64,000 bases of DNA from Clostridia bacterium (GCA_009929695.1 RZZW01000010.1:1-64000), one strand, 5' to 3'. Counted from the first letter of the stretch, positions 8,067 through 16,924 are shown. Made by a program: numbers and translations. The notes: generated by a model not told the origin, from the letters alone.

Positions 8067-9026
8067 CTATCCCCTTTTTCTATACTCCTTTGGCGAGGCG
8101 CCGAAGGCTTCTTTGAAAACGCGGTGGAAGTAGCTTGTGTTGTCGTAGCCTACGGCGGCGATGATGTCGCGGACGGGGATGGTGCTTGTTTTTAGCAAGA
8201 CGGCGGCTTTTGACAGGCGTTTTTGCTGCAAAAGCTGCGTGAAGCCTGCGCCCATGCTCTCTTTGACAAGTCGGCTGACGTATGCCGCGGAGACGTTGTG
8301 TTTTTCGGCGACGCGCGAAAGGCTTGCGTCGTGATAATTTTCGTCTATCTCGCGCAGTGCCGCCATGACTAGGGCATTTGTGTTGTCAGCCTTTTGCGGT
8401 GTGTCGATGCAGCTTGTGAAATTGAGCAGCGTCAGCATCAAAAGCGCCATCGTTGTCTTGTTGATTTTATGGGTGTTCGGTTGCTTGTTGACGATGCTCC
8501 ACACCATATTTTCGACAAGATTTTGTACCGGCAGCACGTCAGCGACCTTGAAATGCAGATAGCTGACCTCGCTTTGCGCCGTTTGCAGGCTGCTTTGAAG
8601 AAAGCGCGAGAGCATGTTGTCGCCGCCGAGCATTTCGAGCGCGGTGTCGAAAAACTGCGGCAGAATGATGAAATTTACGGCGACGTCCTGCACCTCGGCG
8701 CGCGAAATTGCGTGGCAGGCGTGCTTATTTAAAAAAAGCATCTCCCCCGCTTGCAGTGTCAGCGGCGCGCCGCCATTTATAATGTGCGTTGTCTTGCCGC
8801 TGCACATGTACATTATTTCGATGTAATTATGCGTATGGCGCGGAAACGGCGCGAAGCGCGTGTGCGGACGTATCGCGATAAGCGCGCCGCTTTTAAGCAT
8901 TTTGGCGCTGTCGACAGTGAAGTCCCTGCCGCTTGCATACATGGATTTTTCGACCATATTTCCACCGAGCAACAGCTGTTCCTCGGCGGTTATTTTTGAG
9001 AGCGAAGCCAAAAGCCGTGCGTCCAT
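8067..9026 (-). CDS. AraC-family transcriptional regulator with cupin sensor domain
   Basis: A 319-residue regulator. The N-terminal half has a cupin-type sensor pattern (PFPRHTHNYIEIMYMCSG, then LQAGEMLFLNKHACHAI). The last 100 residues are the twin helix-turn-helix of the AraC family (SLSRVAEKHNVSAAYVSRLVKE and VRDIIAAVGYDNTSYFHRVFKEAFGASPKEYR). Such proteins usually bind a sugar or similar ligand and activate a nearby catabolic operon. No clear target lies next to it. ATG 9026 is chosen because GGGAGG lies seven bases upstream; a longer reading is open to 9092. Confidence 0.88.
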   Translation of the reverse strand: MDARLLASLSKITAEEQLLLGGNMVEKSMYASGRDFTVDSAKMLKSGALIAIRPHTRFAPFPRHTHNYIEIMYMCSGKTTHIINGGAPLTLQAGEMLFLNKHACHAISRAEVQDVAVNFIILPQFFDTALEMLGGDNMLSRFLQSSLQTAQSEVSYLHFKVADVLPVQNLVENMVWSIVNKQPNTHKINKTTMALLMLTLLNFTSCIDTPQKADNTNALVMAALREIDENYHDASLSRVAEKHNVSAAYVSRLVKESMGAGFTQLLQQKRLSKAAVLLKTSTIPVRDIIAAVGYDNTSYFHRVFKEAFGASPKEYRKRG

Positions 9027-9062
9027 GCGTGACCTCCCGTGTTGTAAGATTAAAATTTGCAA

Positions 9063-9155
9063 TTTCGTCGTAGGGCGTGACGACCTCGGCACGCCGCCAA
9101 TTTTGAGCGAAGCATAGGTTTTCGGCGCGCCGAGTCGTCGCGCCCTACGGTATTT
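9063..9155. repeat. CGTAGGGCGTGACGACCTCGGC palindromic repeat (family D)
   Basis: GTAGGGCGTGACGACCTCGGC...CGCCGAGTCGTCGCGCCCTACGGT forms an imperfect long inverted repeat just upstream of the AraC gene. A related unit sits at 39288-39320. Confidence 0.7.
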
Positions 9156-9170
9156 TGTGCACTATATCAA

Positions 9171-9200
9171 AACACGGCAGACCTCGCAGCCTGCCGTGTT
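9171..9200 (-). terminator. Terminator of the DUF3048 gene cluster
   Basis: AACACGGCAG and CTGCCGTGTT pair around an 8-10 base loop. On the minus strand the hairpin follows the stop codon at 9210 and runs into TTGATATAG. Confidence 0.6.
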
Positions 9201-9209
9201 ATTTTAAAT

Positions 9210-10313
9210 TCACGCCGTCGGTGCGGCAACTGATGATGCCACTTCAACAGGTGCGTTTACGTCCATGCGGAGCTGTGCGGCGCGGTCGGTTGACAGCACG
9301 GCGATGTAGGTTTTGCCCACATTCACCTCTACTGCGCCGCCCTTTGCGTCTTTTAGCACAAAATTCGCGTCGGGCGATGCTTTCGTCCACGTTATACTCT
9401 CATATTTGCCGCCGCAGATGTAGTAGCCTGTTCCGCTTGTGAGCGTGTAATCGATGCTTGTTGTGTCGGCTTTGAGCAGTGTTGTGGCGGACAGCACTAT
9501 CACGTTTTTATACGCAAGCTGTGCGCCTGTCAGCTCGTCTGTTTGCGGCGCGCCGAACTGCTGCTTTTGATATAGGCCTGTGTCGGCGTTATACGTTAGC
9601 TGCGTATAATTTGCGTCGGAAAAATTGAACCCCACGTCTGGCGCGTCGCCCTCGGTGAGCGTGATTTCCTTTGAGTTTGGCTCTATGAAATCGAGCAGCT
9701 TCACAGGCGACGCGGTTGTGGGAATTTGCTTTGCCTCTATCGCCGCCGCGATGTAGCCGCCGTTTGTGAAGCGGCTGTACTCGTTGTTTGACACCGCCGC
9801 GCGCGCCTCATTAAACTCAAACGCCGTTTTGCCAAGATATTTGCCGTCTAGCGTCATGTAGCTGTATTGATTTAGCAGATTTTCGGCATAGACCGTTGCG
9901 CCGATGTGCGCTGTGATGGCGTTTATGCCCATGGCAAACTGCGCCTGCGCGTCGCAAAGCTCTGTTACAGGGCCTATTTCGGGTATGGCTGTATAGTCGC
10001 CGTAGACAAGCAGCAGGTGGGTGTTTGTGTTCTCTGTGAGCATTTCAATCACGGCGTCGGCGCTGTCTGTGCCGCGCTGAGGCCACGCCGCCTGCTTGTT
10101 GTTCACGCTTATGGCAAACGGACGCAGCACGGCCTTTGCGCTGTCAACAGACGTACCTGTGATGGGGTTGACAGGGTTTGCGGGTGCTTCTACCGCCGGC
10201 GTGCCTGACGCGTCAGACGCAGCCGACGACGCGCTTTGCCCCACATTTCCCGCGCATGCGGAAAGCGAAAGGCACAAAAGCGCCGCTGTGATAACAGCTA
10301 TAATCCGTTTGAT
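9210..10313 (-). CDS. DUF3048 (YerB-like) lipoprotein, copy 1, apparent AUC start
   Basis: A secreted lipoprotein of the DUF3048 family, role unknown. An automated start would be TTG 10277, but that cuts the signal peptide in half. Reading back in frame gives I-K-R-I-I-A-V-I-T-A-A-L-L-C-L-S-L-S-A-C, a textbook lipoprotein signal with lipobox LSAC. The only start that covers it is ATC at 10311-10313, eight bases behind GGAG. The mature part keeps the family features (PFAISVNNKQAAWPQRG, EIGPVTELCDAQ, GKTYIAVLS). It is the most divergent of three tandem paralogues and is preceded by copy 2 with a 26-bp gap. The alternative is a one-base error in this region. Confidence 0.75.
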   Translation of the reverse strand: MKRIIAVITAALLCLSLSACAGNVGQSASSAASDASGTPAVEAPANPVNPITGTSVDSAKAVLRPFAISVNNKQAAWPQRGTDSADAVIEMLTENTNTHLLLVYGDYTAIPEIGPVTELCDAQAQFAMGINAITAHIGATVYAENLLNQYSYMTLDGKYLGKTAFEFNEARAAVSNNEYSRFTNGGYIAAAIEAKQIPTTASPVKLLDFIEPNSKEITLTEGDAPDVGFNFSDANYTQLTYNADTGLYQKQQFGAPQTDELTGAQLAYKNVIVLSATTLLKADTTSIDYTLTSGTGYYICGGKYESITWTKASPDANFVLKDAKGGAVEVNVGKTYIAVLSTDRAAQLRMDVNAPVEVASSVAAPTA

Positions 10314-10339
10314 AAAATCATCTCCAGTTTGTTTGCGAT

Positions 10340-11548
10340 TTATTCGTCGACAAATTCAGTGTTTGTGCTGTCGGGCGTTACGACGATGTCCTTTGCGTCT
10401 GTTGAGTCGCCTGAAAGACCTGTGTCGTAGGTGAAGTTTGCGGCTTCGTCATAATCGACGACGCCGAGGTATGTTTTGCCGGGGTTGATTGTTATGGCTT
10501 CGCCTGTTGTTTTGCTGAATATTTCCATAACGCTCTGCGGTGTGGGCTTGCTCCACGTAACCTGCTCGACCTTGCCGTTGCAGAAGTAGAAGCCGAGGCC
10601 GCCCGCCGCGTAATCGACCTTTTGAATGTCGTAATGCTCGTTTACATAGTTGGGGTGAGTTGCGATATCGCCGAACATTACGAGCAGGTTTTTGAACTTT
10701 ACGCGCTCGTTGTTATTTGCGTCGATAGTCTCATGCACAGCACCCTTGAGCGAGCTGTACTGGCTCATGAGGTACTGCTGTGAGGCTTCGTCGTAGTCAA
10801 AATATGTGCGGTAGGTCTGTGAATGAACGATGCTGACCTGCACGGCGTTGTCGCCTGTGATGGCGCGCTCGCCGTTATTATAATTTTCAAAATTGAAAAT
10901 CGGGCTAGAGTAGGTGCGGTTATCGTCGATGTTGTTTTTCTGGACGATGCCCGAGATAAGCTCGCCGTTTGTATAGGCGGTGTGCTCGACGTTTACGCCT
11001 GTGTTGAGACGGGCTTGGTCGCGCGGGAAGCTGTATTTATCGAGGTTGATGTCGAGCAGGCCATACTCGTAATTCGTGCGGAACTCCGACTGAACAGTCG
11101 ATTCACCGATGTGAATGTAAAGCGGCTGATACGGAAGGATGAGCTGGAAGAACTGGTCGCGTGCGCTGCGGACAGGGCCTACCTGCGGCATGTTTGCGTA
11201 GTCAGCAAAAAGACCCATAAGGCGCGTGATGCCGCCCTCGACCTTGATTTCAACAAGCACATCGGCCGTCGAAATGCCCCACTGCGGGCGGGCGTTATTT
11301 GCGCCGTTGCCTGCGATATTGTTTATCATGACGGCAGCAAAGCGCTTGCCCTCGGGGTATTCGCTTTTGTTTTCAAGACCCGTTAGTGGGTTTGGCGTAT
11401 AAGGCGGCTCGGCGGGCTCGGCCACGGACGATGCCGCGGGCTCTGTTGCGACAGACGACGAGGTGTCGTCCTTTTTGCCGCAGGCTGAAAATACCGCTGT
11501 GAGCACCAGCAGCATCGCCATTGTGATTGCAACTACTCTTTTGTTCAT
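10340..11548 (-). CDS. DUF3048 (YerB-like) lipoprotein, copy 2
   Basis: A 402-residue lipoprotein with signal peptide and lipobox FSAC (Cys about 23), a short Ser/Ala/Pro linker, then a full DUF3048 region: PLTGLENKSEYPEGKRFAAV, MINN, ARPQWGISTADVLVEIKVEGGITRL, QVGPVRSARDQF, and a C-terminal WSKPT...GKTYLGVVDYD unit. The function of the family is not established; YerB of Bacillus is the named relative. This copy has a normal ATG start behind AAGGAGAAAGATTAT and is the least degenerate of the three. Confidence 0.85.
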   Translation of the reverse strand: MNKRVVAITMAMLLVLTAVFSACGKKDDTSSSVATEPAASSVAEPAEPPYTPNPLTGLENKSEYPEGKRFAAVMINNIAGNGANNARPQWGISTADVLVEIKVEGGITRLMGLFADYANMPQVGPVRSARDQFFQLILPYQPLYIHIGESTVQSEFRTNYEYGLLDINLDKYSFPRDQARLNTGVNVEHTAYTNGELISGIVQKNNIDDNRTYSSPIFNFENYNNGERAITGDNAVQVSIVHSQTYRTYFDYDEASQQYLMSQYSSLKGAVHETIDANNNERVKFKNLLVMFGDIATHPNYVNEHYDIQKVDYAAGGLGFYFCNGKVEQVTWSKPTPQSVMEIFSKTTGEAITINPGKTYLGVVDYDEAANFTYDTGLSGDSTDAKDIVVTPDSTNTEFVDE

Positions 11549-11599
11549 ATAATCTTTCTCCTTGTGATAAAAAATGCAAAATTTGCTATTTGTAATCTA

Positions 11600-11646
11600 A
11601 ACTCAGTAGGAAACGCATTTTATGCGTTCCGTTAAGCTTTGCGCGA
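11600..11646. repeat. GGAACGCATAAAATGCGTTCC-type palindrome (family D)
   Basis: GGAAACGCATTTTATGCGTTCCG is an inverted repeat between DUF3048 copies 2 and 3. It matches the units at 5917 and 18197. Confidence 0.55.
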
Positions 11647-11649
11647 ACG

Positions 11650-12693
11650 TCAGGCCGAAATTTTGAAATGCTCTTGCTTTGTCTTGTCCACAAGTGCAAC
11701 GTAAGTCGTGCCCTTGTTTATGAGCGCCGCGCCGTCTTTGTTTTGGAATAAAAGCGGTGCGTCGTCTGAGTTTTTGCTCCATGTCACAGGCTCATATTTG
11801 CCGCCGTAAAAATAATATCCGTCACCGCCTGCGGCAAAATCGAACGCTGTTTCGTCATCACTTGATATTATATCACCAAACAGGACGAGCACATTGTCAA
11901 AAGACAGCGCTCCGTTTGTATTTTCATCAAGCTGAAATGCGTCAAACTGTGACTTATAATATTTTTTGCGAATGGGGGAATATTCAAGCACGGTGTTTGT
12001 ATAACCTGAAAAGCGTATTTTCACGCGGCGCGCGTCCTCATCGAGAAGGCGCTCGCCTTTTTTGACGAAATTAAACGCCATTTTGCGCGTGTTTTCATCA
12101 GACAGCGGCTCAAGCTCGTATTGCTCGGCGGCCATAGATAAAAGCGCACCGTTTGTGAACCAGCAGCGCGAGATGTCCGTGGCGGCATTTCTGTCTGAAT
12201 CTAAAGCGAGAGCGCTTGTCTCAAAGCTGCCGTTGATATACATATTGCCGCGTGCGTATTCGGTTACGAGCGCGTCCGCGGACGTTGTTATGTCGGTTGA
12301 AAGGCACAGCGAATCAAGCGGGAGCGCAAGGCGCATAAACTGGCCGCTCATCTGCGTCACAGGGCCTGTCTCGGGCAGCAGCGAGTAGTCGTCATACACC
12401 GCGAGCAAACGCGTCACTCCGCCGCTTTGAAGCGCCTCGTAGACGATTTGCGCACCGGACAGCCCTCTTTGCGGCAGCGCCGCGCGAACGTTGTCGACGG
12501 CAATAGCCATCGGGCGAAGATTTTTGCCCTCGCCGTTTTTAAACGCAAGACCTGTGAGACAGCTTGTATTTGTGGCGCAAAGCTCAAGCTCTTGAGCCAA
12601 GGCCACGCTTTCGCTTTTGACAGCCGCGCCGCAGCCGCACAAAACGGCGCACGCGCACAGTATACTTAAAAATGCAAAAAGCTTTTTTTGAAT
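11650..12693 (-). CDS. DUF3048 (YerB-like) lipoprotein, copy 3, apparent AUU start
   Basis: A third paralogue, 347 residues if read from ATT 12691-12693. That start gives a complete lipoprotein signal (X-Q-K-K-L-F-A-F-L-S-I-L-C-A-C-A-V-L-C-G-C) nine bases behind GGAAGG; any ATG/GTG/TTG start in frame truncates it. Alternatively ATG 12700 could be used if one A of the run AAAAAAA (12683-12689) is lost by slippage or sequencing error, which would give a near-identical peptide. Family motifs are conserved (LRPMAIAVDNVRAALPQRG, ETGPVTQMSGQF, NKGTTYVALVDKT). Confidence 0.72.
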   Translation of the reverse strand: MQKKLFAFLSILCACAVLCGCGAAVKSESVALAQELELCATNTSCLTGLAFKNGEGKNLRPMAIAVDNVRAALPQRGLSGAQIVYEALQSGGVTRLLAVYDDYSLLPETGPVTQMSGQFMRLALPLDSLCLSTDITTSADALVTEYARGNMYINGSFETSALALDSDRNAATDISRCWFTNGALLSMAAEQYELEPLSDENTRKMAFNFVKKGERLLDEDARRVKIRFSGYTNTVLEYSPIRKKYYKSQFDAFQLDENTNGALSFDNVLVLFGDIISSDDETAFDFAAGGDGYYFYGGKYEPVTWSKNSDDAPLLFQNKDGAALINKGTTYVALVDKTKQEHFKISA

Positions 12694-12817
12694 CTCGCAT
12701 CACCTTCCGGTCAGTTATACTATTATAATATACATAATTTTGACGATAATGTAAAGCCCAAACGACACGATTTTACATTTTTGCAGTGAATATATTGCAA
12801 AAAAATATAAAAAACAG

Positions 12818-12846
12818 TTGACAAGTGGCTTTACTGTTGATATAAT
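12818..12846 (+). promoter_or_regulatory. tRNA-Lys promoter
   Basis: TTGACA (12818-12823), exactly 17 bp, then TATAAT (12841-12846): a full consensus sigma-A promoter 25 bases ahead of the mature tRNA 5' end. Confidence 0.9.
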
Positions 12847-12871
12847 AGTAAAGCGCTTGAAAATCGCATAT

Positions 12872-12947
12872 GAGCCATTAGCTCAGTCGGCAGAGCACTT
12901 GACTTTTAATCAAGGTGTCCGGAGTTCGAATCTCCGATGGCTCACCA
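12872..12947 (+). tRNA. tRNA-Lys (UUU)
   Basis: The cloverleaf is complete: acceptor GAGCCAT/ATGGCTC, D-arm with AGCTCAGTCGGCAGAGC, anticodon arm CTTGA-CTTTTAA-TCAAG with anticodon TTT, T-arm GGAGTTCGAATCTCC, discriminator A and encoded CCA (12945-12947). The anticodon UUU reads AAA and AAG. Confidence 0.97.
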
Positions 12948-12950
12948 CAA

Positions 12951-12981
12951 CTGCTAAACCATAAGGTTTAGCAGTTTTTTT
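12951..12981 (+). terminator. tRNA-Lys terminator
   Basis: CTGCTAAACC / GGTTTAGCAG hairpin followed by seven T, three bases behind the tRNA. Confidence 0.9.
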
Positions 12982-13057
12982 GTTTGCGCAGTAACGGAGA
13001 TTTGAACTCTGCGCGCGCAGCGCTTTAAATAAAAAAATGCTGCCGCAGCAGCATTAC

Positions 13058-13113
13058 TCGAATCTCCGATGGCTCACCACAACTGCTAAACCATAAGGTT
13101 TAGCAGTTTTTTT
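13058..13113 (+). repeat. 56-bp perfect duplication of the tRNA-Lys 3' end plus terminator
   Basis: Positions 12926-12981 (half of the T-arm, acceptor 3' strand, CCA and terminator) are repeated without a mismatch at 13058-13113, offset by 132 bases. The second copy has no D-arm or anticodon arm, so it is not a gene. A repeated tRNA 3' end is the usual footprint of integration at a tRNA attachment site. Confidence 0.85.
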
Positions 13114-13129
13114 ATTTGCCTTGTTCAAA

Positions 13130-13330
13130 CCATAAGCTTCGGAGCGACGAGGGCGTCGCACCCTACGTTGCGAATTTTATAAATGAGCAAAGAAGTCCCA
13201 CTTACGTCGCAACGATGCTTCCCTTGTTAAGTGTAGGGGCGCGCATTGCGCGTCCGCGTTCGATCATACACATTTATCGGGCGATTCGTGAATCGCCCCT
13301 ACATCGGTTGCTATCATGTAGATGTCGGCG
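13130..13330. repeat. GTAGGG-type repeat cluster (family D)
   Basis: GGAGCGACGAGGGCGTCGCACCCTACG, GTAGGGGCGCGCATTGCGCGTCCG and a GGGCGATTCGTGAATCGCCCCTAC unit follow one another. Nothing coding is supported between the tRNA duplication and 13360. Confidence 0.65.
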
Positions 13331-13360
13331 TCCTGCGCAGATTTGCATAAACCGCAATAA

Positions 13361-13394
13361 AAAATCTCCCCGACAATCAAGTCGGGGAGATTTT
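13361..13394 (-). terminator. Terminator of ispH-rpsA
   Basis: AAAATCTCCCCGAC and GTCGGGGAGATTTT pair. On the minus strand the hairpin is right behind the stop at 13402 and is followed by a T-rich tract. Confidence 0.85.
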
Positions 13395-13401
13395 ATTTGT
13401 T

Positions 13402-15339
13402 TTACTCTTCTGTTGAAGCTACTTCTGTGTCTTCCTCGGGCTGCTCGTCGTCGGCGAGAACCTTCATTGAAAGGCTGATGCGCTTCTTGTCGTAGTCGAC
13501 ATCTGTCAGCTTAACTTCAACCTCTTGGCCCACTGAGAGAACGTCAGAGACTTTCTCTACGCGGTCGCTTGAAATTTCGCTGATGTGGACAAGACCGTCA
13601 ATGCCCGGCAGAATGCGGACAAACGCGCCGAATTTTGTGATTGACACAACAGGCGCTGTGAACACTGTGCCGACGGGATATTCAGCCTTGAATTTCTCCC
13701 ACGGATTGTCCTCGTCTTTTTTGTAGCCGAGTGAAACCTTTTTGTTTTCCGTGTCAAGATCCTTGACATAAACTTCGATCTCGTCGCCAACCTTGACGAC
13801 CTCGGACGGGTGCTTGATGCGGTTCCATGCAAGCTCGCTGATGTGGACAAGACCGTCCACGCCGCCGATGTCTACGAATGCGCCGTAGTTTGTAAGGCTC
13901 TTGACTACGCCGGTAAACTTTTTGCCGACCTCGACGTCGCCCCAGAACTTGTCGCGCAGCTCGTCGGCTTTGCCGGCAAGCACTTCGCGGATAGAGCCGA
14001 CGATATGACGGCCCTCGCACTGCTTCATCTTAAGCTGCACCTTTTGACCCTTGAGGGTGGTGTAGTCGTCGCTGTGGCGCAGTGTCGCCTGTGAACGCGG
14101 AATAAACACGCGCACATTGTTGACAAGCGCAACGACGCCGCCGTTGTTGATTTCGGTTACGATGCCCTCGAGCACCTCGCCTGTGTCAACTGCTGCGGCA
14201 ACCTCTTCTTTGCCCTTTGTTTCGTCAAGACGCTTTTTAGACAGGTAGGCAACGCCTTCCTGGTCGTTAACTTTGGTTACTACGAGGTCGAGCACGTCGC
14301 CTTTCTTGACCAAATCCTCTGTTTTCGCAGCGGGGTCATTTGTGAGCTCATCAAGCTTGATAATGCCTGTGTGCTTAGTACCGATGTCAACCTGTACCTC
14401 GTTAGGTGTAACTTCGACAACCGTACCCGTAACAACCTTTCCTGCGAAGACCGGCTTCAGTGTGCCCTCAAGCATCTCCTCAAAACTTAATTCTTTTTCT
14501 TGTTCGCTCATAGTGGTAAGTACCTCCTCGATTATAGACGATGGTGTGGAAGCGCCCGCTGTCACGCCTGCCGTTTGACATCCCTCGAACATTTCGGGTG
14601 TAAGCTCTGCCGCTGTTTCAACAGCGACGACCTTTGAATGTCTTGCGGCAACCGAAGCCAGCTTTTGGGTGTTAGACGAGTGACGTCCCCCGATTACGAC
14701 TGTTACGTCGCACTTTCGGCTTAGTTCCTCGGCTTCTTGCTGCCTCGCCCATGTTGCATTACATATTGTATCAAAAATTTGGGCGTTTGTATATACTTTT
14801 TTGATAAAGTTGGCACATTCTTGCCATTTTTTCACCTCAAAAGTGGTTTGAGCTACCACAAAAGCCCCATTTTTGGATATTTTTTCCTTTTCAAACGCCT
14901 TTAACTGGTCAATATTGGCAAATACAAGCACGTTTTCACCCGCGTGTCCGACTATCCCCTCGACCTCCGGATGGGCTTTATCGCCCGCTACAAGCAGATA
15001 TTTGCCCTCTTTAGTCGCTGTTTCGGCTATTTTGTGGATTTTCGCAACAAAAGGACACGTGGCATCGTGTATGGTTATTTGTCGTTTTTCAAGTTCATCA
15101 TATAAATTGCTCGGCACACCGTGGCTTCTGATGACCACTTCGTACCCATTTGGAATGTCGTCCGGCGTATTTGCAATGACGACCCCGCGCGCAGAAAGGT
15201 CAGCCACACACTGCGGATTGTGTATTAAAGGCCCGTAAGTGGCGACCTTGACCCCCGCGTCAAGCAGCTCATAAGTCAACTTAACCGCCCTGTCCACCCC
15301 AAAGCAAAACCCCGCGGTGGAGGCTTTAATAATTTGCAT
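13402..15339 (-). CDS. ispH-rpsA: Bifunctional HMBPP reductase / ribosomal protein S1 fusion
   Basis: A 645-residue fusion typical of Clostridia. Residues 1 to about 280 are IspH, the iron-sulfur enzyme that makes IPP and DMAPP in the last step of the MEP pathway. Visible are [11 protein letters not shown] (cluster Cys), [10 protein letters not shown] (second Cys), VAQTTF, and [12 protein letters not shown] (third Cys). From about residue 295 four S1 RNA-binding repeats follow ([17 protein letters not shown]..., [17 protein letters not shown]..., [29 protein letters not shown]..., [30 protein letters not shown]). The tail is acidic ([11 protein letters not shown]). PlsC and Cmk, which commonly accompany it, lie directly upstream. 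Confidence 0.96.
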   Translation of the reverse strand: MQIIKASTAGFCFGVDRAVKLTYELLDAGVKVATYGPLIHNPQCVADLSARGVVIANTPDDIPNGYEVVIRSHGVPSNLYDELEKRQITIHDATCPFVAKIHKIAETATKEGKYLLVAGDKAHPEVEGIVGHAGENVLVFANIDQLKAFEKEKISKNGAFVVAQTTFEVKKWQECANFIKKVYTNAQIFDTICNATWARQQEAEELSRKCDVTVVIGGRHSSNTQKLASVAARHSKVVAVETAAELTPEMFEGCQTAGVTAGASTPSSIIEEVLTTMSEQEKELSFEEMLEGTLKPVFAGKVVTGTVVEVTPNEVQVDIGTKHTGIIKLDELTNDPAAKTEDLVKKGDVLDLVVTKVNDQEGVAYLSKKRLDETKGKEEVAAAVDTGEVLEGIVTEINNGGVVALVNNVRVFIPRSQATLRHSDDYTTLKGQKVQLKMKQCEGRHIVGSIREVLAGKADELRDKFWGDVEVGKKFTGVVKSLTNYGAFVDIGGVDGLVHISELAWNRIKHPSEVVKVGDEIEVYVKDLDTENKKVSLGYKKDEDNPWEKFKAEYPVGTVFTAPVVSITKFGAFVRILPGIDGLVHISEISSDRVEKVSDVLSVGQEVEVKLTDVDYDKKRISLSMKVLADDEQPEEDTEVASTEE

Positions 15340-15369
15340 GGTATAACACCTCGATTTTGTTTATCAAAC

Positions 15370-15442
15370 GTAGGGGCGATTCACGAATCGCCCGAATAAA
15401 TTTATGCAAACCAACGGCGGGCGATTCGTGAATCGCCCCTAC
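15370..15442. repeat. GTAGGGGCGATTCACGAATCGCCC palindrome pair (family D)
   Basis: Two inverted copies of GTAGGGGCGATTCACGAATCGCCCG face each other across about 20 bases, forming a long hairpin between ispH-rpsA and plsC. Confidence 0.75.
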
Positions 15443-15466
15443 GGGATTGTACGCACATTATGACGT

Positions 15467-16084
15467 TTATAGATATTGCCTATTCTCCTCAAGCAGCCTT
15501 TCAAGCTCCACTCTCAGCAGCTCTTTCGCCTCTCTGAGCTTCGCGGCGCTTCTTTGTTCGCCTAGTGCTAGTTTTTCGGCGGGGATTGGCTTGCCGAAAA
15601 CTATGGTGCAACGGCCGAAAACCTTCATTTTGCCGCCTTTATAAATAATGCGGCACGGTATCATGTCGACATTTGCGGCTGACGCGACAACGAACGCGCC
15701 GCTTTTTAAGCGCCCGAGATTGCCGTCCTTTGAGCGTGTGCCCTCGGGGAAAATCAGCAGTCCCTGGCCGTTTTTGCATGCGTCGATGGCTTTATCGACG
15801 ACAGCTGTGTCGCCCTTGCCGCGCTGTACGCCGACGACGCCCGCGTGCTTGAACATCCATGTGAAAATGGGGTTGACCTCCATGATTTCCTCTTTGCCCA
15901 GGATAAGCATGCGCTTGCCCCAAAACCGCGCGCACACGACAAACACGGGGTCGATGGCCGAAAGATGGTTCGGCGCGAGCACGAAGCCCCTGTCTTTTAT
16001 AAGATTTTCCTTGCCGATGACCTTTATGCGAAACGCGATGTGCCAAACAATCCACGCGAGCGTGACTATAAAGCCGTAAAACAT
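15467..16084 (-). CDS. plsC: 1-acyl-glycerol-3-phosphate acyltransferase (second PlsC-like)
   Basis: 205 residues. An N-terminal hydrophobic segment is followed by the acyltransferase motifs NHLSAIDP (NHx4D, about residue 36), RGKGD (about 84) and FPEGTRSKDG (about 103). ATG 16084 is chosen because GAGGGTGC precedes it and the longer frame overlaps cytidylate kinase. The gene order cmk-plsC-ispH-rpsA is a conserved clostridial set, so co-transcription is likely. Confidence 0.9.
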   Translation of the reverse strand: MFYGFIVTLAWIVWHIAFRIKVIGKENLIKDRGFVLAPNHLSAIDPVFVVCARFWGKRMLILGKEEIMEVNPIFTWMFKHAGVVGVQRGKGDTAVVDKAIDACKNGQGLLIFPEGTRSKDGNLGRLKSGAFVVASAANVDMIPCRIIYKGGKMKVFGRCTIVFGKPIPAEKLALGEQRSAAKLREAKELLRVELERLLEENRQYL

Positions 16085-16094
16085 TTTTGCACCC

Positions 16095-16757
16095 TCAAAG
16101 TCTTTCTGTGATAGTCTTTTTAAGCAGCGCGTAGCCCTCTTCAAAACTCAGCCCTGTCGTGTCGACAAGCACTGCATCGCTTGCCTGCTTAAGCGGCGCT
16201 GCGGCGCGGTTTGCGTCGTTATAATCGCGCTTTTCAACGTCCGCAAGCACTGTCTCATAGTCGGCTTTTTCGCCGCGTGCGATAAGCTCATCATAGCGGC
16301 GCTTTGCTCTGTCCTGCGGGGTTGCGGTGAGGAAAATTTTGACGTTCGCGTTCGGCAAAACGACAGTCCCGATGTCGCGTCCGTCCATTATGATATTGTT
16401 TTCAACAGCCAAATTGCGCTGTGCGTCGAGCAAAAATTTGCGCACTGCGGGATATGCCGACACCTTGCTCGCCGCCATAGACACCTGCTCTGTGCGGATA
16501 TTCGCCGTCACGTCCTCGCCGTTGACTAGCATGTGCTGAACACCGTCCACGCGGGCTATCTCAAGCTGTATGCCGTCTAAAATGCCCTCCACGGCGTTTT
16601 CGTCGCCTGTGTCAATATTATTTTGCAGCGTAAAAAAACCGATTGAGCGGTACATAGCGCCCGTATCAACGTAAATATACCCAAGCTCCCCTGCAATGCG
16701 CCGCGCAAGCGTACTTTTTCCCGCGCCGGAGGGCCCATCAATTGCAATTGCTGTCAT
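16095..16757 (-). CDS. cmk: Cytidylate kinase
   Basis: 220 residues. It phosphorylates CMP and dCMP using ATP. The P-loop is at the N-terminus (AIDGPSGAGKSTLARRIA), followed by VDTGAMYRSIGF, the DGRDIGTVVLPNA motif (about 120-133), the R-rich lid FLTATPQDRAKRRYDEL, and the C-terminal DTTGLSFEEG. Length and motifs are normal. ATG 16757 is supported by AAAGGAC upstream; the extra 17 codons to 16808 have no ribosome site. Confidence 0.96.
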   Translation of the reverse strand: MTAIAIDGPSGAGKSTLARRIAGELGYIYVDTGAMYRSIGFFTLQNNIDTGDENAVEGILDGIQLEIARVDGVQHMLVNGEDVTANIRTEQVSMAASKVSAYPAVRKFLLDAQRNLAVENNIIMDGRDIGTVVLPNANVKIFLTATPQDRAKRRYDELIARGEKADYETVLADVEKRDYNDANRAAAPLKQASDAVLVDTTGLSFEEGYALLKKTITERL

Positions 16758-16823
16758 AATTATCAAGTCCTTTATATATGTGTTTTTTTCGCGTATGGCG
16801 CACCGCAAATTTACGTAAACTTA

Positions 16824-16924
16824 CCTCATCCGTCGCTCCTTCGTCGCGCCACCTTCTCCTAAAGGAGAAGGCTTTAAAGGCTTCCCCTTTTAGGGGAAGC
16901 TGTCGGCGAAGCCGACTGATGAGG
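16824..16924. repeat. 101-bp palindromic repeat, family A (copy 2, inverted)
   Basis: Same element as at 2479-2580 in the opposite orientation: CCTCATCCGTCGCTCC...CTTCTCC/GGAGAAGG, CTTCCCC/GGGGAAG, and GCCGACTGATGAGG at the end. Confidence 0.85.

Noticed and set aside
13058-13113. Second tRNA gene
   Set aside because: Only the T-arm half, acceptor 3' strand and terminator are present; there is no D-arm, anticodon arm or promoter.
13130-13330. CRISPR array in the repeat-rich gaps
   Set aside because: The repeats are palindromic, differ in their centres, have no regular spacing and no unique spacers of constant length. No cas genes are present.
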